Counted from the stretch's first letter, positions 9,601 through 18,421 are shown. The stretch is DNA of 64,000 bases from Hyphomicrobiales bacterium (GCA_900466875.1 UBNQ01000026.1:58712-122711); one strand, 5' to 3'. Notes: a model not told the origin generated them from the sequence alone. Numbers and translations: made by a program.

Positions 9601-10415
9601 ACGTGCCGAAGGATCTTGAGCAACTTCTCTTGCCCGTCGGAGTTGCTCTCAATGGGCCGGCTCTCGTACTGGTAACGGGGCTCGCAGACGACCTGTTAGC
9701 TGCCTGTGTCCAGGCATTCACCGGTCAGCCGCCACGGCTCTGGAACCGCGCCCACAGGGGTGCTGACGTATGGCAGCCCGTTGTCGACTTGATCGTGCGG
9801 CAGCCGCGTCATCCATTATTCGGGATTGCATGGGAGGCAATCTCGAGCAGTGGTAAAGGCGACCAAGTGCGTCAAATCGTTCTCGAGTGTGGTCCCTCGA
9901 ATGCCGAGCTATTTCTTGACTTGCTACTCAGGCACAAGTTGAGCCGCGTCGGAGATTTCATGCCGGAAGCTTGGGCTGCGGTGTTGGACCAGGCATCGGA
10001 TCGTGAAACACGGACCGAGTGGTTATGTAGTGCACTTGTCTATTCTACCGCAATTCTGGACGATCTGAGAGATCTCGATTTGTGGTTGCTGAACGAGGAC
10101 GACAAGCGAATAGCGTTGCGTTTTCTTGAACCGGACATCGAGTCTATTTTGGCCGCGAAGGAAATATCGGACGGGCATGATCCACATTCCGGGATGAGCA
10201 GGTTGCTCGAGCAATTCAAGAAAGAGCCTCCCAGGCTGCATGGCACCTACGGGCGAATCCAGGGAATCGTTCGACGAGAGGTCGACGAAGATCACCTACT
10301 TTATGATGCCCTAGAGCCGTGGCGTCTTCGCAGTCTGGAGCTCGCTGAAACGTTAAAGAAGCACCTGCTAGGAGACGGCACGGACGCGGAACTTGAGGGG
10401 TGGATGGAACCCTAA
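6618..10415 (+). CDS. Large STAND-type NTPase with N-terminal nuclease-like domain (Avs-like defence protein)
   Basis: About 1,265 residues. The N-terminal region contains GGEDCEIHFDGQIVEIQVKG (about residues 38-57), a D...QxK pattern of PD-(D/E)xK nucleases as in Mrr/Cap4-type effector domains. A P-loop GRPRTGKSNAARF follows near residue 272, with Walker B LVLLDDPLGG near residue 318; the DDPxG form is typical of STAND NTPases. The remaining about 850 residues look helical and repeat-like with no clear motif, as expected for a sensor domain. I chose the GTG at 6618 because GGGAG sits 6 bp upstream; an alternative GTG at 6600 adds six residues but lacks a good ribosome site. Nuclease-STAND-repeat order is that of Avs anti-phage sensors. 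Assignment to a specific Avs family is not possible from sight. Confidence 0.68.
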   Translation: MTINITGPKKYDFQDIVCVALGLQTLSRPSVKFLIEPNGGEDCEIHFDGQIVEIQVKGASGKFGLKELAEYLGHPGTKVADNTLLERLLADKSRFIVLVLSSRCDDATSVLVEGLSWREKERVQSLNKADAKTLLAAYAKPSGGRDPSKLAKERDQHRAAVAAKLTPETLVEAMRRVSLVERLDEVAVTSVCEDLLVRAYDVPGDRTGDTIHRLREVIKGAKGKSHNVLPQIQEVLNQSSYGSLSPEGYVERGIETVWQETLSQRRVLLLTGRPRTGKSNAARFIAARFQKLGYTVRVLSEVKEAERFLSEPGRSHRLVLLDDPLGGTHTEPDFIKLYQQLEDLVAHLRHDRRLIVAQSQEQLFAATNASDVGTLTVDGHCWYDLSQSEATLSATIWSNQVAQAAVPSELAQFVENALLTGKLNLDPGSIQHLARHHGKIVAPVTVDQLERIAHERASALADIWRSEGLQPLARSLAIGTNAMVPIAETELAFLLGKGGDSLPGLPDSQFTITSIGGGAPEPSIDPEYEEEPTLDQVDRAGLDSLEMRRLISYPGLHQINFSHAYYRAAGEASAQVSTQKQTAEALSVLERALFCRRGLTSKAAARNLDWMHERLKGSNRRDAIPELAERGLKSYFPATRDLCYAFLLRHLPELPREFQSHLPDWVIAVRRRDVSEMIWQDDEARLPIGRTISGLERMEALRSAPERGDVLTELGLLESSEETYLGPQGACRAITFYKGEPAALGHQAMARLLNYGEGFIRAAAAKIWLSVDRSEDEDILRKLYADEHPAVASAMLDGAVRGWSTLPQARKSRLIDIIGAQAAEPAAAAAIMPNLIRFDRIEYSGPGRAWDLFARVMPIALDALPAGAEFTEARLFNVVMESRGKIAPELLVRICDSWLHWLEKVTAEGLVPDDFTLGFADLLLDATRGKPEMREGRLARALALPGSTAPYAIIADIVDHWDVLTEAERGLVVGMLGASRSDAIWLKASVLTSPNVPKDLEQLLLPVGVALNGPALVLVTGLADDLLAACVQAFTGQPPRLWNRAHRGADVWQPVVDLIVRQPRHPLFGIAWEAISSSGKGDQVRQIVLECGPSNAELFLDLLLRHKLSRVGDFMPEAWAAVLDQASDRETRTEWLCSALVYSTAILDDLRDLDLWLLNEDDKRIALRFLEPDIESILAAKEISDGHDPHSGMSRLLEQFKKEPPRLHGTYGRIQGIVRREVDEDHLLYDALEPWRLRSLELAETLKKHLLGDGTDAELEGWMEP

Positions 10416-10504
10416 AGCGGGCCGCAGCTTCGCTTGCGCTTCGAGCACGCGAGTCGCTCGGCTGTTCCATCAACACGACGGTGCATACGAGTAGGTGCCG
10501 CCTC

Positions 10505-11659
10505 TTACAAAAGCCTCGCAGCACGCCCGCTACGGCGGGTCGCGCTGTTGTAGTAACTGGATGCCTGTTGAATGGAACGGTGACGCGACTGCTCCATAGC
10601 CTCCGGCAGGGGAATGCCACGATTGGCTGCTTCCGTAAGGTATCCCGATCGCAGCCCGTGCGCCGAAAACTCATCCCGCTCCAGCCCTGCAATCTCGGCC
10701 CGTTGCTTCAGGATGGCATTGACCGACTGCGGATCGAGCGCCCTTCTCGAAACTTTGCCCCACCGCCCGATCCCCCGAAACACGCTGCCCTTGTCGATCT
10801 TGGCGGCCGCCAGCCAGACGCGGAGCGCCTCGACAGGCCGGCCGGTGAGATAGACGACGTCGTCCTGCTCTCCGGTGGTTGTTTTGGTGCGGCCGAGATG
10901 AATGGCGAGAGAGGGGAGGGGAGGGCCGTCGGCTACCTCGATCGGAGCTTCCTCGATCAGTTGTTCCAGACGAAGGCCTGCGATCTCGCTGCGCCGTCGG
11001 CCGCCGGAGGCAAAAGCGACCATCAGGATGGCGCGGTCCCTGACATCGCGCAGGCTGTCGGTCGTACAGGTCTTCAACAGTTTTGCGAGCACGTCTGATG
11101 TCACCGCCTTGGCGCTCTTGCGGCGCCGCGTCCGGGGCACGGCCCGCACGGCCAGACGAATGGCGGATTTGAGGGCAGGGGAAGCGAAGGCGCCATCGAG
11201 GCCGCGCCATTTGGTCAGTGTTGACCAGTTCGCCAATCGGCGGCGCACGGTGGCCGGCGCGTGTGGGCCGGTAGATTTAAGGAAGCCTTGGCGCCGGAGT
11301 TTTTTATCGACGTCATCAGGCATCCCGTGATCGGGGTCGGCCGCGCGCTTCTCCGGATCCCAGAGATGATGCGCGACGAATTTGAGCAGTAGCGCCTCGG
11401 GCGCCGGCCAAGGCATGCATCTTCCAGTCGCGGCCAGTCCCCATGCTTCGAGATAGGCGAGATCGGAGGTCAGCGCCCGCAGCGTATTGTCGCCCATGCC
11501 TTGGTTGACGAGATGGCGCAGTGTCTCGACGTCCTCGTCAGTCAACAGTTCGGCGAGCTCGTCTCGGCGCTCCATCGGCAGAACGGCAGCGATAGTGTCG
11601 AGTTCTTCGGCGCGGCGCTCGACGGCGGACAGGGTGGCGGATTTCTTTGGGGTTGCCAT
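10505..11659 (-). CDS. Tyrosine recombinase / phage-type integrase
   Basis: 384 residues from the ATG at 11657-11659 (MATPKKSATLS). The catalytic set is visible: Arg in GGRRRSEIAGL, Lys in LGRTKTT, the H-x-x-R box in AHGLRSGYL, a second His in QSRHRSI, and the Tyr in SYYNSATR near the C-terminus. The N-terminal half resembles a SAM-like core-binding domain. It converges on the large NTPase gene (90 bp apart). It could mobilise the adjoining accessory genes, but no attachment-site duplication was identified. Confidence 0.88.
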   Translation of the reverse strand: MATPKKSATLSAVERRAEELDTIAAVLPMERRDELAELLTDEDVETLRHLVNQGMGDNTLRALTSDLAYLEAWGLAATGRCMPWPAPEALLLKFVAHHLWDPEKRAADPDHGMPDDVDKKLRRQGFLKSTGPHAPATVRRRLANWSTLTKWRGLDGAFASPALKSAIRLAVRAVPRTRRRKSAKAVTSDVLAKLLKTCTTDSLRDVRDRAILMVAFASGGRRRSEIAGLRLEQLIEEAPIEVADGPPLPSLAIHLGRTKTTTGEQDDVVYLTGRPVEALRVWLAAAKIDKGSVFRGIGRWGKVSRRALDPQSVNAILKQRAEIAGLERDEFSAHGLRSGYLTEAANRGIPLPEAMEQSRHRSIQQASSYYNSATRRSGRAARLL

Positions 11660-11948
11660 CAGTCGATCTCGACATGCGGCGCCAATGGCGGATGACCTGA
11701 ATAATCTCCGGCTTGTAGGCATCCGGATAGGAGAGCGTCTCCTCGCGGGCGATATAGGTGAAGAAGACGGTGATCATGTCCTCGCAGATTTCCGGATCAA
11801 GGTCGGCAAGATCGGTCAGGTCGAAACCGCCATGCACATCGGCATTCCACCAGGCGAGCAGGAAATTGGCGACGCGCCGGCTCTGCCCGGTGTCGCGGTG
11901 GGCGACGTTGAGCAGCTTCCCGATGGCGAAACGGACGCGGTCTTCCAT
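11538..11948 (-). CDS. Small DUF7673-like protein upstream of the integrase
   Basis: The first about 95 residues (VANFLLAWWNADVHGGFDLTDLADLDPEI) match a small conserved family often found beside plasmid integrases in Rhizobiales and annotated DUF7673; function unknown. The reading frame runs 122 bp into the integrase gene in another frame, giving an unusual Arg-rich tail after about residue 93. The family normally ends shortly after the VIRHWR position, so this may be a 3' frameshifted version. Start ATG at 11946-11948. Confidence 0.55.
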   Translation of the reverse strand: MEDRVRFAIGKLLNVAHRDTGQSRRVANFLLAWWNADVHGGFDLTDLADLDPEICEDMITVFFTYIAREETLSYPDAYKPEIIQVIRHWRRMSRSTDGNPKEIRHPVRRRAPRRRTRHYRCRSADGAPRRARRTVD

Positions 11949-11999
11949 GGAAAAAGGCCCTTTGCGGAGCGTGATTTGCCTCAGATTACGTGTGTCGAT

Positions 12000-12015
12000 C
12001 CGCTTGATTAAGCGG
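12000..12015. repeat. Inverted repeat CCGCTT-GATT-AAGCGG upstream of the integrase
   Basis: A perfect 6-4-6 inverted repeat in the 246-bp gap between the DUF7673-like gene and the HxlR gene. Its position upstream of a tyrosine recombinase and its form suit either an operator or a recombination core. The rest of 11949-12194 is AT-richer than the surrounding genes and likely holds divergent promoters. Confidence 0.35.
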
Positions 12016-12194
12016 AATCAATCTCGTTGGGATAATTCAGTTTATTGCCTGCCAGGATCATTGGAATTTTCCGTATTCGCCGGAATTCCCCATTACGGAC
12101 ATGCAAGGTTAGCGTAATCAATCTTTCAAAGGGAGAGGTGTGACGCAGCTTAAAGGCTGATAAGACCGAACAAAGGGTACCGGACACAAGAAAA

Positions 12195-12620
12195 ATGACC
12201 AGAGAAGAAATTCTTAGCTACTCTCAAGCGGTTTGCGACGGCCTTCGCGAGGACGAAGACGGAGTTAGACGAGAGGTTCTAACGCACGCAGGAAATAGAT
12301 GGTCGCTCGGCGTGATACACACTCTCGGGGTTTATGGCAGGCTTCGACACGCGGAAATTGGAAGACGAATGCACGGTGTCACGCAACGGATGCTGACCCG
12401 TACCCTGCGTCAACTGGAAAGAGACGGTCTCGTCACGCGCTACGATCTGGTTGAGATGCCACCTCGCGTAGAATATGAACTCACGGAATTGGGCATGGGT
12501 CTTCTTATTCGCATGATCCCACTTTGGACATGGGTCGTGGAGAATTCCGACCTGTTTCGAAAATCACGCGAGGATTATGATTCTCGTCCGCCAGAGAAGC
12601 CTTCCTGGCAGACGTTTTAA
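12195..12620 (+). CDS. HxlR-family transcriptional regulator
   Basis: This 141-residue protein has the winged-helix core of the HxlR family: GNRWSLGVIHTL (the family's G.W...I...L signature, about residues 34-45), LRHAEIGRRMHGVTQRMLTRTLRQLERDGLV as the recognition helix and wing, and VEYELTELG. It is transcribed convergently with the NmrA-like reductase gene next to it, a common partner for HxlR regulators, although such pairs are more often divergent. Its ligand is unknown. Confidence 0.88.
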   Translation: MTREEILSYSQAVCDGLREDEDGVRREVLTHAGNRWSLGVIHTLGVYGRLRHAEIGRRMHGVTQRMLTRTLRQLERDGLVTRYDLVEMPPRVEYELTELGMGLLIRMIPLWTWVVENSDLFRKSREDYDSRPPEKPSWQTF

Positions 12621-12678
12621 TATGAGGGCTGCGGCCGCTCGGCTAGGACCGCTGAGTACGCCGGGTGCTTAGGGCTAT

Positions 12679-13623
12679 CTAGTTGCTGCGAAGGTTCGCG
12701 TTAATCCAATCGGACACATCCGTGACCTTAATGCCTTCGCGTACGTTGAAAGTGCTGGCCTTGTCCCATGCCATTCCGCGCCCGATGCCAAAGGCTGCTC
12801 GGTATTTGCGCATCATGTTTTGGGGGTCATTTGCCAGTTCTTCCATAAGAGCTGGAACAGTCCATTCGGACCTGTTGAAGGGCCGGTTCAAACCCGCCTC
12901 CAGCTTTTCAGCGAGCTCGCCATAGGTAACGGTATCACCTGCCAGGAAGACAATTTCGTTGCTGATGGTCGGCTCGTAGAAGACGATCTCAGCAGTGAGT
13001 ACGCCGATGTCGTCGGGCGTCGTCACCGTGACAGCCGTATCGAAGCTGCCCAAGGCTTTCACGGCGTTCTTTTCCAGATCAACAACACCGAATTCCGGCT
13101 CGAAGAGATAGCTCATGAACATGCCGGTGGAAATGATGACCCATTCGGTCTTATCCTGTGAGCGCAGAAGTTCGCGGACATCAAGCTGCGCGTCGAAGAT
13201 GTCCTGCGGACCGCCTCGACCGATCGCCTCGAAATCGACGCCGAACTGCCAAGGGAAATAGCGCGGTATTCCGGATTGCAACGCCGCCTTGGCGAGTTTC
13301 ATCGGGGTGTTGATCCCCGCCGCATAGCCCGTGCAGCCAATGACGGTATCGTACCGTGAAAACAGGGATGCCAGCTCGTCGATTGAGCTCTTCAATAGAT
13401 CGCCTATGACGATCTCTATGCCCAAGTCACGGATCTCGCGGACGTCCCGCTGCTTTGTCGGCGCGCTGGACTCCACGGCGCTGGCGCGCAGCAGGACGCT
13501 TATCTTTGCTCCTTCGATGACCTTTGCGCGGCTAGCCAGATTGCGCAGGACAGGCATCCCAAGCTCACCTGCACCGAGCACGAGGATGTTGCGTGATTTC
13601 ACGCCGGAAACGAAGTCATTCAT
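12679..13623 (-). CDS. NmrA-like NAD(P)-binding reductase
   Basis: A 314-residue Rossmann-fold protein of the NmrA / isoflavone-reductase-like (atypical short-chain dehydrogenase) group. The N-terminal dinucleotide-binding motif is LVLGAGELGMPVLRNL (about residues 14-29). Other family segments are VIGCTGYAAGI, GIPRYFPWQFGVDFE and VITTPDDIG-like TVTTPDDIGVLTAEI. Such proteins bind NADP(H) and act as reductases or redox sensors. It faces the HxlR gene tail to tail; regulation by that protein is a guess from proximity. Confidence 0.82.
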   Translation of the reverse strand: MNDFVSGVKSRNILVLGAGELGMPVLRNLASRAKVIEGAKISVLLRASAVESSAPTKQRDVREIRDLGIEIVIGDLLKSSIDELASLFSRYDTVIGCTGYAAGINTPMKLAKAALQSGIPRYFPWQFGVDFEAIGRGGPQDIFDAQLDVRELLRSQDKTEWVIISTGMFMSYLFEPEFGVVDLEKNAVKALGSFDTAVTVTTPDDIGVLTAEIVFYEPTISNEIVFLAGDTVTYGELAEKLEAGLNRPFNRSEWTVPALMEELANDPQNMMRKYRAAFGIGRGMAWDKASTFNVREGIKVTDVSDWINANLRSN

Positions 13624-13903
13624 TTTTCAAGCCTCTTTCAAATCGAATGAGGCCTCTAATTGGCGATATTGAATCTCAGTAAAAGAAGGCACACGGATGA
13701 TACTCCATCGAAAACGATGACGGACAGCGATCCGTTGTGTTTCTCTTTGTCGAGTGACGGCATGTCTTCTTTGGACGACAGCAGCCATTTTCGGTAGAAT
13801 GGCGTCCGAGACCAAGCGTCTTTCACCTGTCATTCTTGGGGAGCATCCTGACATCTGCAGCAATTGACCAAGGCGAAGCAGACACGTTGGCGAGGAAGCC
13901 CCA

Positions 13904-15541
13904 ATGGTGCAGACACCTGACAAGATGCTCAACAGGGTGACAGCTTGGCAAAAGGCTGTGGTTCGCGAGGCCGTCATTCGGCCCCTCGCGTTCGAAAAGA
14001 AACTGAGCGCCGCGGAGAGATTTGCCGCGTGCCGGGAGTTGGGTCTCAAAGCCACAAGGTTCTATCAGCTGCTCGGTCAATTCCGGCGAAAGCCGGTGAC
14101 CAGTTCATTGCTGGATGAAACGCCCGGTCCGAAGAAGGGAAGGCGGCTGCTGTTGTCGGAGCAGGAAGACGCAGTCGGCTGCGCCATCCAAGAAATCTAT
14201 TGCCGCCGCGAGCGACCGACGATCACCGCCGTCCATGATCATGTCCGGTTCATTTGCCGTCAGCGAAACATATCTGCGCCCTCCTGGAAGGCCGTGAAGG
14301 TTCGAATTGATCGTTCCGACCAGAGGAAGTTGGCCAAAGCCCGTGAGGGTGCTAGCGTCGCCCGTCAGCAATACGTGCCGGTTGTCGATGAGTATTCAGT
14401 CGTGCACGCGCTGGAAGTCGTGCAGATCGATCACACGTTGGTCGATCTCTTTGTTGTTGACGCTGTAAACCGCCAACCATTGCAGCGCCCTTGGCTGACC
14501 TTGGCGATAGATGTCGCCAGCCGCATGGTGGTCGGCTTCTATCTGAGCCTTGAGCACCCATCGTCAACATCTGTCGCCCTGGCCATCCGGCACATGGTCT
14601 TGCCGAAGGCTTCCTGGCTCGTGGAGCAAAACGTGGTCGGCGACTGGCCTGTCTATGGTTTGCCCACCGCCATTCATCTCGACAATGCTCGGGAGTTTCG
14701 GGGAAAGGCACTTGCTTGGGGAACGGCCGAGCACGGCATAAAGCTCATCCATCGACCGGTTGCTCGCCCACATTACGGTGGCCATATCGAGCGGCTTATC
14801 GGCACGATGATGGGTGCCGTTCACTTTCTGCCCGGCTCAACGTCGAGCGATATAAGCGCTCGTGGCGACTACGATCCTCAAAAACATGCTGTCATGACCT
14901 TTGACGAGCTGGAGCGATGGCTCACCCTCGAGATCGTCGGCCGCTATCACGCCGATGTCCACCGTGCGCTAAAGATTCCGCCTCGGCTGGCTTGGGAAGA
15001 TGCCGTCCTCTCGCGTGGGGGGCCTCTGCGGCTTCCCTACGACGAACATCGGTTCGTCCTGGATTTCCTGCCGTTCGAGGAACGCGTCATCCGTCGAGAC
15101 GGACTGCACCTGTTCGGCCTCAAATATTGGGACGATGTCCTGAGCCCATGGACCGGTGCGCCGGATAAGATGCGCGTCCGATACGATCCTCGGGATATTT
15201 CCTGCGTGTTCGTCGACGGGCCAAACGGCGAAAACTGGCCGGTTCGGTTTGCAGACCTCAGCCGGCCACGGATCACGCTCGGGGAGCACCGGCAAGCCGT
15301 GGCCGCTTTGAGGGCCCGTGGTTTTCAATCGGTCGATGAGCATCTGATTTTCGAGACCATCGAAGCCCAACGTCAGCTTGTCGAGGGGGCAAGCCGCCAA
15401 ACGCGAAGCATCCGCCGCGGAGCCGAAAGACGGTCGCGAGCGCTGGCAGCGACAGACTGGAACGAGGCAGAACTGACGGATGATGCCGACGACGAGGATT
15501 TCTCCGATTTGGCGCCCTTGTCGGTGGAGGAATGGTCATGA
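13904..15541 (+). CDS. tniA: TniA-like DDE transposase (Mu/Tn7/Tn402 superfamily)
   Basis: A 545-residue transposase with an rve integrase core. The acidic triad is placed at D176 (VVQIDHT), D260 (HLDNAREF) and E296 (HIERLIG), a DD35E spacing. The N-terminal about 120 residues are HTH-like, and the C-terminal part resembles the Mu transposase beta-barrel. It is followed directly by tniB and tniQ with overlapping starts, the tniABQ order of Tn5053/Tn402-like transposons. It catalyses strand transfer; target choice would depend on TniB and TniQ. Confidence 0.92.
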   Translation: MVQTPDKMLNRVTAWQKAVVREAVIRPLAFEKKLSAAERFAACRELGLKATRFYQLLGQFRRKPVTSSLLDETPGPKKGRRLLLSEQEDAVGCAIQEIYCRRERPTITAVHDHVRFICRQRNISAPSWKAVKVRIDRSDQRKLAKAREGASVARQQYVPVVDEYSVVHALEVVQIDHTLVDLFVVDAVNRQPLQRPWLTLAIDVASRMVVGFYLSLEHPSSTSVALAIRHMVLPKASWLVEQNVVGDWPVYGLPTAIHLDNAREFRGKALAWGTAEHGIKLIHRPVARPHYGGHIERLIGTMMGAVHFLPGSTSSDISARGDYDPQKHAVMTFDELERWLTLEIVGRYHADVHRALKIPPRLAWEDAVLSRGGPLRLPYDEHRFVLDFLPFEERVIRRDGLHLFGLKYWDDVLSPWTGAPDKMRVRYDPRDISCVFVDGPNGENWPVRFADLSRPRITLGEHRQAVAALRARGFQSVDEHLIFETIEAQRQLVEGASRQTRSIRRGAERRSRALAATDWNEAELTDDADDEDFSDLAPLSVEEWS

Positions 15542-16455
15542 CGGGATATTCCCATCTGCTGCCTGCCTATCGCCAGTATGCCGAGATGGGGATTGAAGAA
15601 CGGATCGCCTGGATCCGTGCTGATCGTTGGTTGGAAACAGCCGATGCGAGGGCCGCGCTGGCGAGGCTTGAGGATCTGCTCACCTATCCGCCAAGGGACC
15701 GAATGCCCTGTCTGCTTCTCTACGGCGATACGGGTATGGGAAAGACCAAGATCATTCGAAAATTTCTTCGGGATCACCAGCCCGTCTTCGATCGTGGAAC
15801 GGGTGTCACGAGCATGCCGGTCGTGGCGATGCAGATGCCGGCCGAACCCGTCGAGCGCGATGTCTACGGAGAACTCCTCAATGCATTGAGTGCACCAGGT
15901 CCAAGTGGAGACGCGACCTACCGACTGAAGACCACGTGCCGGACCTTGATGCGAAGGATAGGGGTACGGATGCTGATCATCGATGAGATCCATGCCATGT
16001 TGACGGGGACATATCGGCAGCAACGGGTCTTCCTCAACGTAATCCGCTTTCTGGCGAACGATCTGAAAGTGCCGTTGATCTGCGCAGGCACCGATCTCGC
16101 CCGGCAGGCGTTGTTGACGGATCCGCAGCTTGCCGAAAGGTTTGAGGCCTTTCACCTGAAGCGCTGGTCCAATACGCCGCAGCTCGCCCAATTGCTCGCA
16201 AGTCTCGGGAGCATACTGCCTCTACGCGAGCCATCACAGCTCGGGACCGCAGCGTTGCGTCGCAAGGTGTTGGATATGACCGACGGCGTCACGGTGCGAA
16301 TTTTTCGCTTGATCGAGACAGTTGCCGTCGAAGCCGTCCGAAATGGCAAAGAGGCGATCACCTTGGAGAGCTTCGACGGCGACAACTTGATCCTGCCGCT
16401 TGTTGCGATGGCGCGGCGCACTGAAGGCCGCCTGCAGCGACGTGCAACCCAGTGA
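15538..16455 (+). CDS. tniB: TniB-like AAA+ transposition regulator
   Basis: 305 residues from the ATG at 15538, which overlaps the tniA stop (ATGA) and has GGAGGA about 6 bp upstream; an ATG six bases earlier lacks that spacing. Walker A is GDTGMGKTK near residue 63, and Walker B MLIIDEIHAM near residue 145. TniB is the ATPase that recruits transposase to target DNA, similar to TnsC and MuB. It is the middle gene of the tniABQ cassette. Confidence 0.92.
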   Translation: MTGYSHLLPAYRQYAEMGIEERIAWIRADRWLETADARAALARLEDLLTYPPRDRMPCLLLYGDTGMGKTKIIRKFLRDHQPVFDRGTGVTSMPVVAMQMPAEPVERDVYGELLNALSAPGPSGDATYRLKTTCRTLMRRIGVRMLIIDEIHAMLTGTYRQQRVFLNVIRFLANDLKVPLICAGTDLARQALLTDPQLAERFEAFHLKRWSNTPQLAQLLASLGSILPLREPSQLGTAALRRKVLDMTDGVTVRIFRLIETVAVEAVRNGKEAITLESFDGDNLILPLVAMARRTEGRLQRRATQ

Positions 16456-17516
16456 GACCGGTGCGGCTGCTGGCTTTGGCTCCACGACCCTTTGAAGATG
16501 AACTCCTAAGCTGTTGGCATTGGCGGGTGTCGAGCCATTATTCTTGCTCACCTCGGCAGGTGGAAAACTGGATAAGTGGGGGCTCGGTAGGCCCTAACCC
16601 GCATCTCTTTCGCCACGATGTTTCGGCCGACCAGCCCGCAACCCGTTTATGGGCGCTTGCCTGTCGCCTGCGTCAAGTCGATCTGGAGCGGCTGTCTTTG
16701 CAAAATACCGGGCGCAGCGGGGCTTCATTCGTGAGCGATCCCGCCCATCGAGGCGTTTGTCCGACATGCCTGGATGAAGACGCAGAAGAGGGGAGGGATC
16801 ACTATTGCCGGCGATCTTGGGCATGTGTCGAAGCTGTTGCCTGCCCCCGCCACAAGATTGGCCTCGAGATTAACTGCAGTGGGTGTTTCCGTAGTGGTCT
16901 GTTTCAGTTTCGGTCCACACCTGTTGGCGTTGTCAGACTGTTTTGCCGTGATTGCGATGCGATTGTCTCGGCGCGGCGGTTCCCGCGCCGCGATCAAACA
17001 GACCTGCTGAAGGTTGCTTCGTTGGTAGGTGAGGCTATCGGCAAGGGTGGGTCGGAGTTTGAACGTATCGACGCGGCAAGCCGCTTTCTCTGGTCGCCTC
17101 GGCCGGAGGGGATGCCATACATCGCCGCGCTGGGCTTATCACTGCCTTATGGTCAGCGGCCGTCAGTCGCGAAAGGCGCGGCGTCGCTGGCCAGCCTTCC
17201 ACCGGCATGGCGAGCTGTAACCATTACGACCATTGCCAACCTCCTCTTTCAGGTGGCTCCCAAAACGGTTCCGCTCTCTTCCTCCGTTCGCGAAGCCTTT
17301 CGGCAATTCGAGCAAGGGCCGACCGAAGAGTGTCATCAGGCACCTCCACCAACGCGGACGGCGTCAGTCGTGAATCTCCGTGCGGAAACCGAATACCGGC
17401 AGTTGGCACGCGGCATTATCCAAAGCGAAGGCTGGAAATCTTTGCCATCCAAAGCAGGGCGCGCAAGAAACCGGGCAATCGGCAAGCTGATGCTCCGCGC
17501 CCTCAATGACGAATGA
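16452..17516 (+). CDS. tniQ: TniQ-family transposition protein
   Basis: 354 residues with a GTG start overlapping the tniB stop (GTGA). Family features are PRPFEDELLSCWHWRV near the N-terminus and paired Cys motifs for zinc binding (CPTCLDED, then ACPRHKIGLEINCSGC and FCRDCD). TniQ/TnsD-like proteins guide target-site selection. Its 3' end overlaps the convergent resolvase gene by 14 bp. Confidence 0.88.
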   Translation: MRPVRLLALAPRPFEDELLSCWHWRVSSHYSCSPRQVENWISGGSVGPNPHLFRHDVSADQPATRLWALACRLRQVDLERLSLQNTGRSGASFVSDPAHRGVCPTCLDEDAEEGRDHYCRRSWACVEAVACPRHKIGLEINCSGCFRSGLFQFRSTPVGVVRLFCRDCDAIVSARRFPRRDQTDLLKVASLVGEAIGKGGSEFERIDAASRFLWSPRPEGMPYIAALGLSLPYGQRPSVAKGAASLASLPPAWRAVTITTIANLLFQVAPKTVPLSSSVREAFRQFEQGPTEECHQAPPPTRTASVVNLRAETEYRQLARGIIQSEGWKSLPSKAGRARNRAIGKLMLRALNDE

Positions 17517-18420
17517 GGCCAAACCGATGTGCCTCATCCAGCAGGTGGCGAACGGAGGAAGGCTGCCATTTCCGCCCACCGCGCGCCGGCCGCTCACCCA
17601 TTTGATCCAGTTGGGCGGCAATATCGCGCAGTGACAGGCCGGGATCAGCAATGGCAATCGCTGCAACGAGCTTCATCAGGTGATCTTCCGGGGCACGACG
17701 GGGCGAGCGCGCCAGAAGCTCGGGATCGACCAGCTTCTCGCGGACCATCCGATGCACTGCGCGGCGCAGCCGTTCGACCGTCCAGTCATGGCCCCGGCGA
17801 TTGAGTACCCGGACGACATTGTCCCAGCTGTGTTGGGGCCGCAGCTGCCGCACCATCGGCAGCCAGGTTTGGGCGGAGGAGATCAGCTCGTCGAGATAGA
17901 GTTTTTCTCGTGCCTTCGACACCGCCTTGATCGCCTCTGGTCGCCGCTCTCGGAGTCCCGGATTGCCCGGTAGCTTGCCACGCGCTTTTGCCGCCTTGAT
18001 GCCAGCTTTGGTTCGTTCGGCGATCAGAGCTCGTTCGAGCTGTGCGACGGCGCCGAGCACCTGGAGGGAAAACATCCCTTGTGGCGTGGACGTGTCGATA
18101 GGATCGCGGATTGATCGGAAATGAACACCGCGCTCTTCAAGGTCCTCGATCACCTGCAACAGGTGGCTGACAGAGCGGGCGAGGCGATCCAGGCGGACGA
18201 CGACGAGCACATCGCCGGCAGTCAGGTCTCCGAGCAACCTTGTCAGCACCGGTCGAGCTCGTGATGCGCCGGATCCGTGCTCCTGAAAAATCCGCTCACA
18301 ACCGGCGGCGCGCAACTCGTCCATCTGCGCATCATGGACCTGATCGTCGGTCGAGACGCGGGCATAACCGATAAGCCGTTTGGGGCTCGGCGCTGGATTG
18401 GCGGCATGCCGTTTTGCCAT
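17503..18420 (-). CDS. tniR: Serine recombinase / resolvase (TniR-like) with C-terminal extension
   Basis: A 305-residue resolvase. The catalytic serine is S23 in IGYARVSTDDQ, and the family arginines and LVVVRLDRLARSVSHLLQ segment are present. It is longer than classic resolvases of about 185 residues because of a helical/HTH C-terminal extension. In Tn5053/Tn402-like elements the resolvase separates cointegrates at a res site. Here the gene is convergent to tniQ, whereas in the reference elements all tni genes point the same way. Confidence 0.9.
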   Translation of the reverse strand: MAKRHAANPAPSPKRLIGYARVSTDDQVHDAQMDELRAAGCERIFQEHGSGASRARPVLTRLLGDLTAGDVLVVVRLDRLARSVSHLLQVIEDLEERGVHFRSIRDPIDTSTPQGMFSLQVLGAVAQLERALIAERTKAGIKAAKARGKLPGNPGLRERRPEAIKAVSKAREKLYLDELISSAQTWLPMVRQLRPQHSWDNVVRVLNRRGHDWTVERLRRAVHRMVREKLVDPELLARSPRRAPEDHLMKLVAAIAIADPGLSLRDIAAQLDQMGERPARGGRKWQPSSVRHLLDEAHRFGLIRH

Positions 18421-18421
18421 G

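Noticed and set aside
13830..13870. TGTCATTC and TGACATCTGCAGC upstream of tniA as the left terminal repeat
   Set aside because: No inverted match was found to the right of the resolvase, so the end cannot be assigned.
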